Source of the DNA: Caldilineaceae bacterium bin34
GTDB lineage: Bacteria; Chloroflexota; Anaerolineae; Caldilineales; Caldilineaceae
Direction: 5' to 3'
Length of the DNA stretch: 64,000 nucleotides
Assembly: GCA_002238555.1 (NCBI GenBank)
Contig: MPMO01000005.1
Location: 62,001-126,000 of the forward strand
The position numbers and the translations under genes are program-made. Below, piece by piece: positions 26,714 through 36,581 of this stretch; within the stretch, counting starts at the first letter, position 1, and every line of letters begins with the position of its first letter. The notes below the pieces were generated by a model. It searched no databases and was not told where the DNA came from. It worked only from the letters and a program-made list of their open reading frames with translations.

Positions 26714-26725
26714 GTCCCAGTGCCA
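26580..26725 (+). ncRNA. Probable omegaRNA / right end of the TnpB element
   Basis: The 3' end of tnpB contains a hairpin (GGTC-GCAA-GACC, flanked by TGGT/ACCA) and ends with GTGGTGTCAAC, a typical right-end sequence. A homologous block (GCTGCACGGCGAGAGGCGCT, then GGACCCGTGAAC) without tnpB lies at 46940-47002, which supports selection on the RNA or end sequence rather than on the protein. The guide would follow the right end. Confidence 0.5.
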
Positions 26726-26738
26726 AGGACTCCTCAGC

Positions 26739-29012
26739 ATGATCATTGCAAGCGGACAACCCGGCCAGCCCACGGTCTGGCATGACGTTGAACTGTCCGC
26801 GACAGAACGCAGGCGGCGCTACGGGCTTGTAGCCTGTACCCCCTGCCGCTCATTCGTCGCCGGCGAGTGGGTCGCGCTCGAGTTCACCTTCACGATCGGG
26901 GAGACCGAGCTGGGACCGGGGGGGCGACTGGCGCTGGCCTGGGCCTGGCCGCTGGATTGGACCGACCTGCAATTCGAGGATCCCGGCGGAGACGGATTCA
27001 CGACCATCGCGGTTCAGTCCGGGCATGGCAGTGCCACCACGGCCGAGCTCGGCCTGCGGTACTTCCGTCAAGGCCCGTTCGATCCGTGGCAACACCACCT
27101 TGAACTGACGGTCGTGCGGGGCCGGTTGGCGGAAGGGGACATGGTGGTCCTGACCTGCGGTGACCAGTCGCAGGGAGGCAAGGGATGGCGCGTGCCCACG
27201 TTCCGGCTGCGCAATCTGGAGTTTGTCACCCTGCTCGATCCGGACCGGAGCGATCACTGGCATCGGTTGCCGACGATGGCAGGCCTATCCGTGGTTCCGG
27301 GGCCACCGGTACGCCTGGTCGCCATCGCTCCCGGCGACGGGTTGGTGGGCGAAACCGGAACCGTGACCATCAGGGCCGAAGATCGCTGGGGCAACGCCAG
27401 CCTGCCGGACCGTGCTCGGCCCCAGGTCAGGGAACTGTGCACGGAACCAGCCGGTCCACTCCTAGAACTGGGAGAGGCTGTCATCTGCGCAGACCCGCCT
27501 GTGGTCCAGGTGCCTATTCGATACAAGACAAGCGGCCTGACCAGATTGGAGGTTCGTCTGCCGGACTCGGGCCTGAGCGCACAAAGCAATCCCGTCCAAA
27601 TCGCAACGGAACCACCCAAGTGGCGACGCTTCTGGGGGGACATGCATTCGGGCCAGAGTGAAGTCGGCTGTGGTGTCGGCTCCATGGCAGAGCATTTCAC
27701 CTATGCCCGGGATGCCGCCGGTCTTCAGTTCATCACGCACCAGGGCAACGATCACTATGTGTCGCGCGACCTGTGGGATCTGACCCGGATCGAGACGGAA
27801 AACTTCCACGAACCCGGCCGGTTCGTCACCTTCCTGGGCTGCGAGTGGAGCCCGCCGACCTCGGACGGCGGGGATCGCAATGTCTTCTACCGGCACGACG
27901 AGCCCCGCCTGCGCCGCTCGGGCCGGTTCTTCCAGGAGGATGATCCGGACCCCGAACCGGACCTGACCACCGCCGAGCCCTTCCTGGAGGCCATGCGGCA
28001 TGAACCGGTGCTGATCAACATGCATGTCGGCGGGCGGCCCACCAATCTTGACTGGCACGCCCCGGAGATCGAACGGCTGGCGGAGATTCACTCCACCCAC
28101 GGGACATCGGAGTGGTTCGTCAAGGACGCTCTCCGCCGCGGTTACCGAGTCGGCATCACGGCCGGAACCGACGGCATCACCGGGCGGCCCGGTGCCTGCC
28201 ATCCGGGCTGGCGCAACAACCGGAACGTGCGCAGCGGTCTGACCGCGGTCTATGCCGAAGATCTAACCCGCACAGGCATTTGGGAGGCATTGACGGCCCG
28301 CCGGTGCTATGCCACCTCGGGCGAACGCATAGGCCTGTGGTTCGAGGTGGACGGACAGCCCATGGGTTCGATGCTCACCACGGCAGGCGATCCCCTAGCC
28401 ACGATTGAAGTCGAGGGCACGGCACCGCTCGAATCGGTCGAACTATTGCGCGGCGATAGGGAGATTCACCAGTGGCGGCTGGCGGAGCCGTCGCCTACGG
28501 CCAACGGGCGACACCGGATCCGCCTACTGTGGCAAGGCACAGCCCAACGCGGTACGGCACGCGCCCAGCGTGTGACATGGGACGGTTCCCTGAACCTGGA
28601 AGGGGGCACAATCCATGCAGTCGAGGCAGTGAACTTCCACGGCGGCGAGGATCGTGCAAGTCAACCCAACGACACCCGCGTAACTTGGTGGAACGCCACG
28701 GCGGGCAATCGCGCCGGCCTGTTGCTGGAAGTCGAAGGGGACGAACACACCATATGCAGTTTCGATTCGCCCCAAGTCCAATTCAAGTTCCCGCTAGCTC
28801 ATGTCCTCAAGGCACCCCTGGCACGGGATGCAGGTGGCTTGGACTGCCAAGTTACGGTGGACCCGGCACCAGACAACGACGCACCCTTCAGAGCCAGCCT
28901 GACCTTCCGCGACGTTAACGCACTGACGGGTACGCAGGCCTACTGGATGCGCGTCACCCAGATCAATCAGGCCCAGGCCTGGAGCAGCCCGGTGTACGTG
29001 TCCCGCCGCTAA
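26739..29012 (+). CDS. DUF3604 metallohydrolase-like protein
   Basis: About 757 residues. Conserved metal-binding stretches of DUF3604 are present: FWGDMHSGQSEVG, AAGLQFITHQGNDHY, VLINMHVGG, IHSTHGTSEWF and GITAGTDGI. They resemble PHP-type phosphoesterase metal sites. The N-terminal 300 residues and the last 200 are beta-rich. ATG 26739 with AAGGAC eight bases upstream. There is no signal peptide. The start lies 25 bases after tnpB, so the element inserted right at its promoter and expression may depend on it. The substrate is unknown. Confidence 0.8.
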   Translation: MIIASGQPGQPTVWHDVELSATERRRRYGLVACTPCRSFVAGEWVALEFTFTIGETELGPGGRLALAWAWPLDWTDLQFEDPGGDGFTTIAVQSGHGSATTAELGLRYFRQGPFDPWQHHLELTVVRGRLAEGDMVVLTCGDQSQGGKGWRVPTFRLRNLEFVTLLDPDRSDHWHRLPTMAGLSVVPGPPVRLVAIAPGDGLVGETGTVTIRAEDRWGNASLPDRARPQVRELCTEPAGPLLELGEAVICADPPVVQVPIRYKTSGLTRLEVRLPDSGLSAQSNPVQIATEPPKWRRFWGDMHSGQSEVGCGVGSMAEHFTYARDAAGLQFITHQGNDHYVSRDLWDLTRIETENFHEPGRFVTFLGCEWSPPTSDGGDRNVFYRHDEPRLRRSGRFFQEDDPDPEPDLTTAEPFLEAMRHEPVLINMHVGGRPTNLDWHAPEIERLAEIHSTHGTSEWFVKDALRRGYRVGITAGTDGITGRPGACHPGWRNNRNVRSGLTAVYAEDLTRTGIWEALTARRCYATSGERIGLWFEVDGQPMGSMLTTAGDPLATIEVEGTAPLESVELLRGDREIHQWRLAEPSPTANGRHRIRLLWQGTAQRGTARAQRVTWDGSLNLEGGTIHAVEAVNFHGGEDRASQPNDTRVTWWNATAGNRAGLLLEVEGDEHTICSFDSPQVQFKFPLAHVLKAPLARDAGGLDCQVTVDPAPDNDAPFRASLTFRDVNALTGTQAYWMRVTQINQAQAWSSPVYVSRR

Positions 29013-29022
29013 ATGTGCCCAG

Positions 29023-29490
29023 CTAAGCCGGTGTTTCGGCATTTTGGGTACACAATCTACGCCGCTGAAGAAACTTCCTGACTCGTGTCTTATCTGCGTT
29101 GAACGGCAACAACTTGCCGGGTGGTTGTGAAATCAGACTGAGATTTCTGAAGTCCTGACGCAAGGCCTGATCGCATGAAACCAGCACCCTGGCACCAGAA
29201 ACACGAGCCAGGGCCACGACATGATGGTCGTTGGACTCCAGTATATGGTGGACCTTCAACCATGTGGTTTCCTGGTCGACTTCGTCGTCCGAAACGTTCA
29301 CAATCCATCCAGCACGCACACCCGCGGCCAACCAGGGCCGCAATCTCGGTGGGAACTCGTGTTTTAACTCACCACCGATGTACAGCTTACCTCTTTGTTT
29401 TTTCAGAAGACCAATCACAATCGTGGAGTTGTCTTCACTAGTTTCTGTCAACCAATGGATCATATTGGTGTCAACGATAAGACAGAACAC
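29023..29490 (-). CDS. PIN-like nuclease partner of an OLD-like ATPase
   Basis: 155 residues. PIN-type acidic sites: D7 in FCLIVDTNMIHW, E in GGELKHEF, E/D in ESNDHHVVALA and D in VLVSCDQALRQDF. A GTG start lies two bases after the ATPase stop, so translation is coupled. Basic C-terminal tail (KTRVRKFLQRRR). It most likely cuts RNA when released by its ATPase partner. There is no separate antitoxin, so this is an ATPase-plus-effector pair rather than a standard TA locus. Confidence 0.65.
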   Translation of the reverse strand: MFCLIVDTNMIHWLTETSEDNSTIVIGLLKKQRGKLYIGGELKHEFPPRLRPWLAAGVRAGWIVNVSDDEVDQETTWLKVHHILESNDHHVVALARVSGARVLVSCDQALRQDFRNLSLISQPPGKLLPFNADKTRVRKFLQRRRLCTQNAETPA

Positions 29491-29492
29491 TG

Positions 29493-30860
29493 CTACAAAC
29501 CTATCGATCGTACCACTTCATCAACGAAAAAACTGTCGTATCCCGGCGGGGCACCTCTGACATTACCCAAATCATCGAAACCGATGTTGGTGATTCTGCT
29601 CTCCAAACCATGCGATTCGAAGAACGCCACCGATACGTCGGTGGGTTCAATGTCGATACGCGAGTCTCGAACTTCCATTCGCACACGATCCAACAAGTAC
29701 TGGCTATGGGTTTCGATGATGAGCTGGCCCTTGCCCTCCGCTATCCACTCACACAGGAAGGATCCCAGTGCGGCTTGGGCCTTGGGGTGAAGGTGGATCT
29801 CCGGCTGCTGAATCAGGTGTAGGTGCACGCTCGGGTCGCTCAGTCGGCAAATCAAAGGCAAGATCTGGCTCACGCCATACCCTACGTCAACAAGGTTGCG
29901 CCACGGACCAACCTGACGAGGTTGATTGGGATTGCCTCTGACTCTCATTTCGAAAGGACCGATGCCCTTTCCATTTGCCACGGCGATCACATCGAATTGG
30001 CTGAACAGACCCAGACGCTTGCCGAAAGTTTCAATGCTTCCTTTTAGCCGCCCCCAAAGCGAGGGGTCGGTATGCTTTGTGGTTATCAGTTGGCTTGGCA
30101 GATTGTATGCTCCAGAGTCAGCCATTGACGTTCCCAACAGATAAATTCGTTTGGGTTGTGCCCGTAGGGGTGCCATGAACGCAAAGCCGAATTCGCCTGA
30201 TTGGAATTCTTGAGATATTGAATCTATCTTGCTTGAGATTGCAAAAATGGCATCACGAAGTCTCTGTTGCCTTTCGGAACCGTCTGTATGATCCCGATTC
30301 CCAATCGACCACAACAACGGATGCAATAAGGGCCCGTCAACCCGTGGCATAAATTCAGATTGCCCAAAATCATGGACTGGGGAAGGAGGTCCGTCCGCCT
30401 CCTGATACATCAATGTTACGCGCTTGGACTCGTTGCACACCTTAATCGACAATCCGTTTTCGGTGTACACATACGACTGGGCTTCCGGATATCCATCCTT
30501 TTCGCGGAACGTTACCGTGGCCTCCAGGCCGTGAGACTTGCCAAGTTCGCCACCCAATACCACTCTTGCCGTGAAACTTGTCCGACGCCCACCACGTCCA
30601 CCGCGGAAGTGAACCATGTCCCGGAACCCTCCCAAGTCGAAGAATTCCCGGTTGAAAGCCGGTTGCGGGTAGCGGGAGAAGTGCGCCTCCCAGAGCACTC
30701 CGATTAGCGCCATCAGTGACGATTTGCCGGTACTGTTGTCCCCGACAAAAAGTGTCAACGGAGCGAGCCTGGCGGTTTGCTCATCACCAAAACACCTGAA
30801 GTCACTGACGGATACCGACCTCATGAATGTGGTCGGTGTGTGATCGTGCGCGGTAGTCAT
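29493..30860 (-). CDS. OLD/DUF3696-like ABC-type ATPase
   Basis: About 455 residues. Walker A GDNSTGKSS (40-48), an ABC-signature-like VGYGVSQILPLI, a Walker B block LHLIQQPEIHLHP and the H-loop IIETHSQYLLDR. Family members have E-Q-P-E or E-E-P-E in Walker B; here the first Glu is Gln (codon CAG), which may slow ATP hydrolysis. There is no TOPRIM domain; the effector is the downstream PIN protein. ATG 30860 is used; upstream ATGs give non-conserved extensions. Similar ATPase-effector pairs (PARIS, Septu, Gabija) are anti-phage, so a defence role is inferred. Confidence 0.75.
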   Translation of the reverse strand: MTTAHDHTPTTFMRSVSVSDFRCFGDEQTARLAPLTLFVGDNSTGKSSLMALIGVLWEAHFSRYPQPAFNREFFDLGGFRDMVHFRGGRGGRRTSFTARVVLGGELGKSHGLEATVTFREKDGYPEAQSYVYTENGLSIKVCNESKRVTLMYQEADGPPSPVHDFGQSEFMPRVDGPLLHPLLWSIGNRDHTDGSERQQRLRDAIFAISSKIDSISQEFQSGEFGFAFMAPLRAQPKRIYLLGTSMADSGAYNLPSQLITTKHTDPSLWGRLKGSIETFGKRLGLFSQFDVIAVANGKGIGPFEMRVRGNPNQPRQVGPWRNLVDVGYGVSQILPLICRLSDPSVHLHLIQQPEIHLHPKAQAALGSFLCEWIAEGKGQLIIETHSQYLLDRVRMEVRDSRIDIEPTDVSVAFFESHGLESRITNIGFDDLGNVRGAPPGYDSFFVDEVVRSIGL

Positions 30861-31132
30861 TGTGCAAGTGCGTTCGCGGCCTGATGGGGATGGGTACGGA
30901 TCTACCCACGCCGTAGCGTTTTGCGTGCCCTGCTGAATAGACAGCCCTCTGGTGGCTGCATTGTACTCGTCTCCCCCTTGAGGTCTGGAGCTCCGACGTG
31001 CGAAACCGGCATTCCCCAGTGACATTCATCCCTGTGCCTCCTCTTTCACCAATGGCCATACTGTTCGCGTCCTCCTGGTTGGTATTGCCTGCTGCGTTGG
31101 CTGCAATGGGCTCTTGCACACGCGGTTCCTGA

Positions 31133-31993
31133 TCACTTGGTGGAAGGGTTGGACAATGCCGGCTGGTCGCGGACATGCACGTCCAACTGCGGGAAGGGAA
31201 TGGCGATGCCCTGCTCCGCAAAGTCCTCGTGAATGCCTTGCAGGATCTCACTGAGGGAACGCAGTCGCTGACTCGGATCGTCAATCCAATACAGAATCCG
31301 GAACCGCAGGGCGGAATCCCCCAACTCGACCAGGAAGGTGTTGGGTTCGGGCTCGTCCAGGACCGCCGGGTGGCTTTGGATGCGTTCCATGAGAGCCTGG
31401 TGAACCGGCTCCACTGCAGTGCCGTAGGCCACACTTACAAACGACTCGACGCGCAGAATGCGGTCGGACCGCGTCCAGTTGTCAAGGCGCTGGGAGGTCA
31501 GGACCGAGTTCGGAAGCACCGCCTCCGTGTTGCCGAAGGTTTTGAGGATGGTGGCGCGCAGGCCGGTCTCCTGAACCGTGCCCATGATGCCGTCCACCTC
31601 GATGATGTCGCCCTCGCGCACGGTGCGCTCGGTCAGAAGGACCAAGCCGGAGACGAAGTTCCCGGCCAACGATTGCAGGCCCAGTCCCAGACCGATGCTC
31701 AGGGCACCCAGCGGTATCAGAAACACGGACAGATCCAGACCCAGGGCGGACAGGGAGACATAGACTCCCGCCAGCAGCATGAAGCCACTGAACATCTGAA
31801 GGCTCAGGCGCAGGACCGTAGCCGATATGCGCGTCCTCTTTTCCAGGAAGTTTCTGGCACCCCGCGTGGTGATCCGGGCCAGGAAATAGAAGGCCAGCAC
31901 CAAGCCGACCGTGGTCAGGATGTCCGACAGCGTCAGCGGACTCCCCCCGACCGAAGTCACCTGTTGATTGAGAATGTTCACGATTGCGTTCAT
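31133..31993 (-). CDS. MscS-family mechanosensitive channel
   Basis: 286 residues with three membrane segments. The pore helix is glycine/alanine-rich (LGALSIGLGLGLQSLAGNF), then the MscS beta domain (FVSGLVLLTERTVREGDIIE, PNSVLTSQRLDNW). It would sit in the cytoplasmic membrane and open on osmotic downshock. Start at ATG 31993. A single gene between the ATPase-PIN pair and the gamma-glutamyltransferase. Confidence 0.9.
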   Translation of the reverse strand: MNAIVNILNQQVTSVGGSPLTLSDILTTVGLVLAFYFLARITTRGARNFLEKRTRISATVLRLSLQMFSGFMLLAGVYVSLSALGLDLSVFLIPLGALSIGLGLGLQSLAGNFVSGLVLLTERTVREGDIIEVDGIMGTVQETGLRATILKTFGNTEAVLPNSVLTSQRLDNWTRSDRILRVESFVSVAYGTAVEPVHQALMERIQSHPAVLDEPEPNTFLVELGDSALRFRILYWIDDPSQRLRSLSEILQGIHEDFAEQGIAIPFPQLDVHVRDQPALSNPSTK

Positions 31994-32322
31994 GTTGAAA
32001 CCCCCGCTACTTGGTGGCAGACGGACGACTCTTGCTGCAGTCCCGGCGCCTGGGTGAACCGGCACGGGCACATGTGGTGTCCCCGGACGACCGGTCCCGG
32101 TCAAGAACCGGGAAACACGGCAACTCCGGAGCTTCCCCATTGTGAAGTGAAACCGGCAGGGGCTTCAATCCGTCTGGCCAACCCGGTCGTTCGCGGCGGC
32201 CAATCGGTCGGGCGGAACAGGATGCGCAGAACGTGCCCGGCACCGTCACGATGCCTCCGCGGTCGGCCTGCGCCATAATGGGAAGGCCTCCGGCCGCATC
32301 CGTCCAACACGGGATCCCTCCC
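31994..32322. other. Divergent intergenic region
   Basis: It separates the mscS-like gene (minus) from the gamma-glutamyltransferase (plus) and must hold both promoters. No clear hexamers, repeats or genes are seen. Confidence 0.4.
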
Positions 32323-33951
32323 ATGCAAGTTCAAGCCCCTTTGGCGCAGGGAATGGTCTGCGCACCGCAACCGTACGCGGTCGACGCCGCGGTGGACGTA
32401 CTCGAAGGCGGCGGCAACGCCGTGGATGCCGTGATTGCGGCGGCGTTGGTACAGGGGGTGGTGTCTCCTCACATGTGCGGCCCCGGCGGCTATCTGGTGG
32501 CAACGATCCACCAGCCCGGGAGTTCCGCCCCGGAATCCGTGGACGCCCCGGCCGTGGCCGGTTCCGGCACCACCCCGGACATGTGGGCGGACCGCTTCGA
32601 AGGGTTCGGTCCGACCGGCTGGGGCTACATCCTGCGCGATCAGGTCAACGACTGCGGCTACACATCCATCTGCGTGCCCGGCTCGGTCAAGGGTCTGGAC
32701 CACATGCACCGCAAGTGGGGTTCCCTGCCCTGGGCGGATCTGTTCGAACCGGCCGCCGACCTGGCGGAAGGCGGCTGGCGCATGATGGACCGCACGGCAC
32801 GGGTCTGGCAGCGCTGGCCCGAGGCACCAGGCGGTGTCAGTCCGCTGGAGGTTGTCCAGCGCAACCCGGAGGCCTCCCGCGTCTTCCTGACCGAGACAGG
32901 AAAGCCACCCCTGGTCAATCAGCACGTCAGCAATCCGGACCACGGTGCATCCCTGCGGCACGTGGCCAAGTTTGGTGCCGAGGACTTCTACCGCGGCGAG
33001 ATGAAGGAGCGCATGGCGGCCGACTTGGAGGCCAACGGCAGCTTTGTGACCGCGGGCGACCTGGAGGCGTACGCCCTTCCGCCGTCCGTACCGGTGTGCG
33101 GTTCGTTCAAGGGCTGGGACGTGTCGACCAGTGCCCCGCCGCACGGCGGCGCCACGGTTGTGGCCATCCTGAACATCATGGAACGGCTGTGCACGGAGCC
33201 GGGTCTGGAGCCGGACTCCCCGCGCTACCTGTACCTGCTGGCCATGGCCATGAAGGCCGCGTTTGCCGACCGCAATCCCCACATGGCGGATCCGGAATTC
33301 GAGGCGGTTCCAACCGCCTGGATGATGGATCCGGCGCGCGCCGATCACTGGGTGGACATCATCCAGCGCGGAGACCCGATCAAGGTGTCCTTCCAACCAC
33401 AGGGCTCCAAGGACACGACACATGTGTCCGTGGTCGACAGTCAGGGCCTGTGTGTGGCCCTGACCCATTCCCTGGGCTCCGCCAGCGGGGTCGTCACCCC
33501 CGGCCTGGGGTTCATGTACAACAACTCCATGGTGAACTTCCATCCCCTGCCCGGACACCCCAATTCCATTGCCCCCGGCAAGGGCCGCACCACGGGCATG
33601 AGCCCCACGATTGTCACCCGCGGGGGACTACCCCGCCTGATCCTGGGTGCCCCCGGCTCCACCATGATCATCACCAGCGTGGCCCAGGTGCTGCTCAACG
33701 CCCTGCTCTGGAACATGAGCATCAAGGAGGCTGTGGATGCCCCGCGCCTCGACTGTCAGGGGGACCTCATCCGCATGCATGCCCGGTTTCCCAGGCAGAC
33801 GGTGGAGCGTGTCGCGAACATGCATCCGGCGGAGAGGACAGGTTACAGTCGCGGCGGTTTCGCGATTATGCACGCGGTTGCGATCGACGAATCCGGTTCG
33901 GTAACCGGAGCGGCGGATCCAGGAGCCGACGGCATGGCCGTGGCCGTTTGA
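32323..33951 (+). CDS. Gamma-glutamyltransferase family protein
   Basis: 542 residues of the Ntn-hydrolase type. The autocleavage and nucleophile site is visible as KDTTHVSVVD, with T365 as the new N-terminal Thr after self-cleavage. N-terminal block DVLEGGGNAVDAVIAAALVQ and PHMCGPGGYLV are family hallmarks. The small-subunit glycine pair region reads ILGAPGSTMI. There is no signal peptide, unlike E. coli GGT, so a cytoplasmic role is expected. Such proteins transfer or hydrolyse gamma-glutamyl bonds or act as acylases. ATG 32323; the upstream in-frame extension looks non-coding. Confidence 0.88.
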   Translation: MQVQAPLAQGMVCAPQPYAVDAAVDVLEGGGNAVDAVIAAALVQGVVSPHMCGPGGYLVATIHQPGSSAPESVDAPAVAGSGTTPDMWADRFEGFGPTGWGYILRDQVNDCGYTSICVPGSVKGLDHMHRKWGSLPWADLFEPAADLAEGGWRMMDRTARVWQRWPEAPGGVSPLEVVQRNPEASRVFLTETGKPPLVNQHVSNPDHGASLRHVAKFGAEDFYRGEMKERMAADLEANGSFVTAGDLEAYALPPSVPVCGSFKGWDVSTSAPPHGGATVVAILNIMERLCTEPGLEPDSPRYLYLLAMAMKAAFADRNPHMADPEFEAVPTAWMMDPARADHWVDIIQRGDPIKVSFQPQGSKDTTHVSVVDSQGLCVALTHSLGSASGVVTPGLGFMYNNSMVNFHPLPGHPNSIAPGKGRTTGMSPTIVTRGGLPRLILGAPGSTMIITSVAQVLLNALLWNMSIKEAVDAPRLDCQGDLIRMHARFPRQTVERVANMHPAERTGYSRGGFAIMHAVAIDESGSVTGAADPGADGMAVAV

Positions 33952-34047
33952 CAACGCACCGGCACCCGGCAATTGGTGCGCGGGACCGGTCTCCGACACC
34001 TGCCCGGCTAGAATGCGCAAAAAAAGCACTCTCAGGAACACCCCTCC

Positions 34048-36057
34048 ATGCATCTTTCCGACTTGGATCTCAAGGCTGTCAACACCATCCGCATGCTCGC
34101 GGTCGACGCGGTCGAGCAGGCCGCATCCGGGCACCCGGGCATGCCCATGGGCATGGCCCAGACGGCCTATGTACTCTGGACCCGGTACCTGCGGCACAGT
34201 CCCAGCCACCCGGACTGGCAGGACCGCGACCGCTTCGTGCTCAGCGCCGGACACGGGTCGATGCTGCTGTATGCCCTGCTGCACCTGACGGGCTACGACC
34301 TGCCACTGGACGAGTTGAAGAACTTTCGGCAATGGCAAAGCCATACGCCGGGCCATCCCGAGTTTCGCCACACGGCGGGCGTGGAGACCACAACCGGACC
34401 GCTGGGCCAGGGATTTGGCAACGGCGTGGGCATGGCCCTGGCCGCGGAATGGCAGGCAGCCCGCTACAACGCGGACGGTTTCCCGGTGGTGGATCACCAC
34501 ATCTACGGAATCGTGTCCGACGGAGACCTGATGGAAGGCGTGGCCAGCGAGGCAGCCAGCCTGGCCGGCCACCTGCAGCTGGGTCGGATCATCTACCTGT
34601 ACGACGACAACCGGATCACCATCGACGGCGCCACGGACCTGTCCTACTCGGAGGATTGGGCCGGCCGCTTCGCAGCCTACGGCTGGCATGTCCAGCAGGT
34701 GGACGGCATGGATGCCACCGAAGTGGGAAAAGCCATCGAAGCGGCACAGGGCGATTCGAGGCCCAGCATCATCGGCTGCCGCACGACCATCGGCTACGGC
34801 AGCCCCAACAAGGGCGGCACATCGGACTCCCACGGTGCCGCGTTGGGCGCGGAAGAAGTGGCCCTGACCCGTGCCGAACTGGGCTGGCCGGACGAACTGT
34901 TCCATGTTCCCGAGGACGTGGCGGCCCACATGGGCCGGGCGGTCGAGGACGGTGAGGCAAAGGTACAGGCGTACCAGAACCTGTTGAGCCGGTACGCGGA
35001 GGCCCATCCGGAGAAGGCTGCGGAACTGGAGCTGGCCCTGAGCGGCGACCTGCCGGAGGGATGGCAGGAGGCCCTGCCCGAATTCGCGCCTGGCAAGGGC
35101 GATGCCACGCGCAACACGTCCGGCAAGGCCCTCAACGCCATCGCGGAGGCGGTTCCCTGGCTGATTGGCGGCAGCGCGGACCTGGCCGGCAGCAACAAGA
35201 CGGACATCGACTCGTCCGACGACTTCCTGGCCTCCAACCGGCAGGCGCGCAACCTGCGCTTCGGCGTGCGCGAGCACGGCATGGCGTCCGTCCTGAACGG
35301 CATGGCCCTGCACGGGGGCGTAATCCCCTACGGCGGAACATTCCTGGTCTTCACCGACTACCTGAGGGCCAGCCTGCGGCTGGCGGCCCTGATGGGACTG
35401 CCCGTCATTTATGTTATGACCCACGACAGCATCGGCCTGGGCGAGGATGGTCCGACACACCAGCCGATCGAGCACCTGGCCATCCTGCGCGCCACCCCCA
35501 ACCTGACCCTGATCAGGCCGTGCGACGGCGCCGAGACCGCCAGTGCCTGGCGCATCGCGCTGGAGAACCGGAACGGCCCCACCGTGCTGGCACTGACCCG
35601 GCAGACCGTGCCGGAGTGGCCGCACGCGGATGCGGAAGACGGTTACCTGCCGGCCGCGGCCCGGGGCGCCTACGTGCTCCGGGACACGGAGGGCGCGCCC
35701 GACATCGTGCTGATCGCCAGCGGCAGCGAGGTGGCCATCGCAATGGAAGCCGCCGACTCCCTGTCCGATCAGGGGATCGCGGCCCGCGTGGTGTCGATGC
35801 CCAGCTGGGAACTGTTCGGCGCGCAGGACGCGGCGTATCGGGCGGAAGTCCTGGGCGAAGGCGTACCGCGGCTGGCGGTGGAGGCGGCCGCCACCCTGGG
35901 CTGGGAACGCTGGGTCGGCAATGATCCGAAGACCGGGGCGGTGATCGGGCTGGACCACTTCGGTGCCAGTGCCCCCTTCGAAGTGCTGTACGAGAAGTTC
36001 GGCTTGAGCCCGGCCAACGTGACTGCCAAGGCACTGGACCTGCTGGGAAGGGCCTGA
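34048..36057 (+). CDS. tkt: Transketolase
   Basis: 669 residues, full length. Thiamine-diphosphate site [16 protein letters not shown] with DDNRITIDG; His residues in [10 protein letters not shown] and SAGHGSM; the pyrimidine-domain Glu in [32 protein letters not shown]. It moves two-carbon units between sugar phosphates in the pentose phosphate pathway. It heads an operon with a DUF6391 gene, holA and recF; the stop overlaps the next start by one base. Confidence 0.95.
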   Translation: MHLSDLDLKAVNTIRMLAVDAVEQAASGHPGMPMGMAQTAYVLWTRYLRHSPSHPDWQDRDRFVLSAGHGSMLLYALLHLTGYDLPLDELKNFRQWQSHTPGHPEFRHTAGVETTTGPLGQGFGNGVGMALAAEWQAARYNADGFPVVDHHIYGIVSDGDLMEGVASEAASLAGHLQLGRIIYLYDDNRITIDGATDLSYSEDWAGRFAAYGWHVQQVDGMDATEVGKAIEAAQGDSRPSIIGCRTTIGYGSPNKGGTSDSHGAALGAEEVALTRAELGWPDELFHVPEDVAAHMGRAVEDGEAKVQAYQNLLSRYAEAHPEKAAELELALSGDLPEGWQEALPEFAPGKGDATRNTSGKALNAIAEAVPWLIGGSADLAGSNKTDIDSSDDFLASNRQARNLRFGVREHGMASVLNGMALHGGVIPYGGTFLVFTDYLRASLRLAALMGLPVIYVMTHDSIGLGEDGPTHQPIEHLAILRATPNLTLIRPCDGAETASAWRIALENRNGPTVLALTRQTVPEWPHADAEDGYLPAAARGAYVLRDTEGAPDIVLIASGSEVAIAMEAADSLSDQGIAARVVSMPSWELFGAQDAAYRAEVLGEGVPRLAVEAAATLGWERWVGNDPKTGAVIGLDHFGASAPFEVLYEKFGLSPANVTAKALDLLGRA

Positions 36058-36581
36058 TGTACAGCCCCAGCCCATCGTCGGTTTTGACAGACCTGCTGGC
36101 GGCGGTGCGCAGCACGCGCCAGAACCATGCCTGGGAGCATGCCACGCTGCACGTGCTGGGCGGTCGGGGGCAGATACGGCAAACCAGCGGACTGAGCGAC
36201 CCGTCGGGTTTCACCCTGTTCGGGGAGATGTTGGTCGAAGACGTGGACCAGGCGGTGGCCGACGCCCAAGCGGCGATTAACGAGGGGCGCCGCGGATTGG
36301 CGATCCACCCGGACTGCGGCACCAACCTGGTGGTGCAGGCGCTGCTGTCGGTACTGGTGATGCAGCTCCTGGGGCGGGCCGGACGCGGATTCTCCGTGGC
36401 CCGGTTTACTGCCGGCCTGCTGTCGATGACGGCCCTGAGCATGGCGGCCAAGGTGCTGGGTCCCCGGTTGCAGACCGTGACCACCCTGGCGGACCTACGG
36501 GATCGAGAGGTGACCGAGGTGTATGCCCTGCGGGTCTTCGGCAAGCCGGCCGTGCGGGTCTCGGTCGGGGCCCGGATGTGA
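36057..36581 (+). CDS. DUF6391-like membrane protein
   Basis: 174 residues. N-terminal RQNHAWEHATLHVLGG with a His-x2-Glu-His cluster, then a stretch ending NEGRRGLAIHPDCGTNL and two hydrophobic segments (VVQALLSVLVMQLL; FTAGLLSMTALSMAAKVLG). This matches DUF6391, known from Cyanobacteria and Chloroflexota, function unknown. The HAWEHA cluster looks metal-binding. The start overlaps the tkt stop and its own stop overlaps the holA GTG, so it is strictly co-translated with both. Confidence 0.75.
   Translation: MYSPSPSSVLTDLLAAVRSTRQNHAWEHATLHVLGGRGQIRQTSGLSDPSGFTLFGEMLVEDVDQAVADAQAAINEGRRGLAIHPDCGTNLVVQALLSVLVMQLLGRAGRGFSVARFTAGLLSMTALSMAAKVLGPRLQTVTTLADLRDREVTEVYALRVFGKPAVRVSVGARM

Noticed and set aside
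32475..34955. 826-codon plus-strand frame
   Set aside because: Out-of-frame shadow of gamma-glutamyltransferase and transketolase, rich in R, G and H with no domain.
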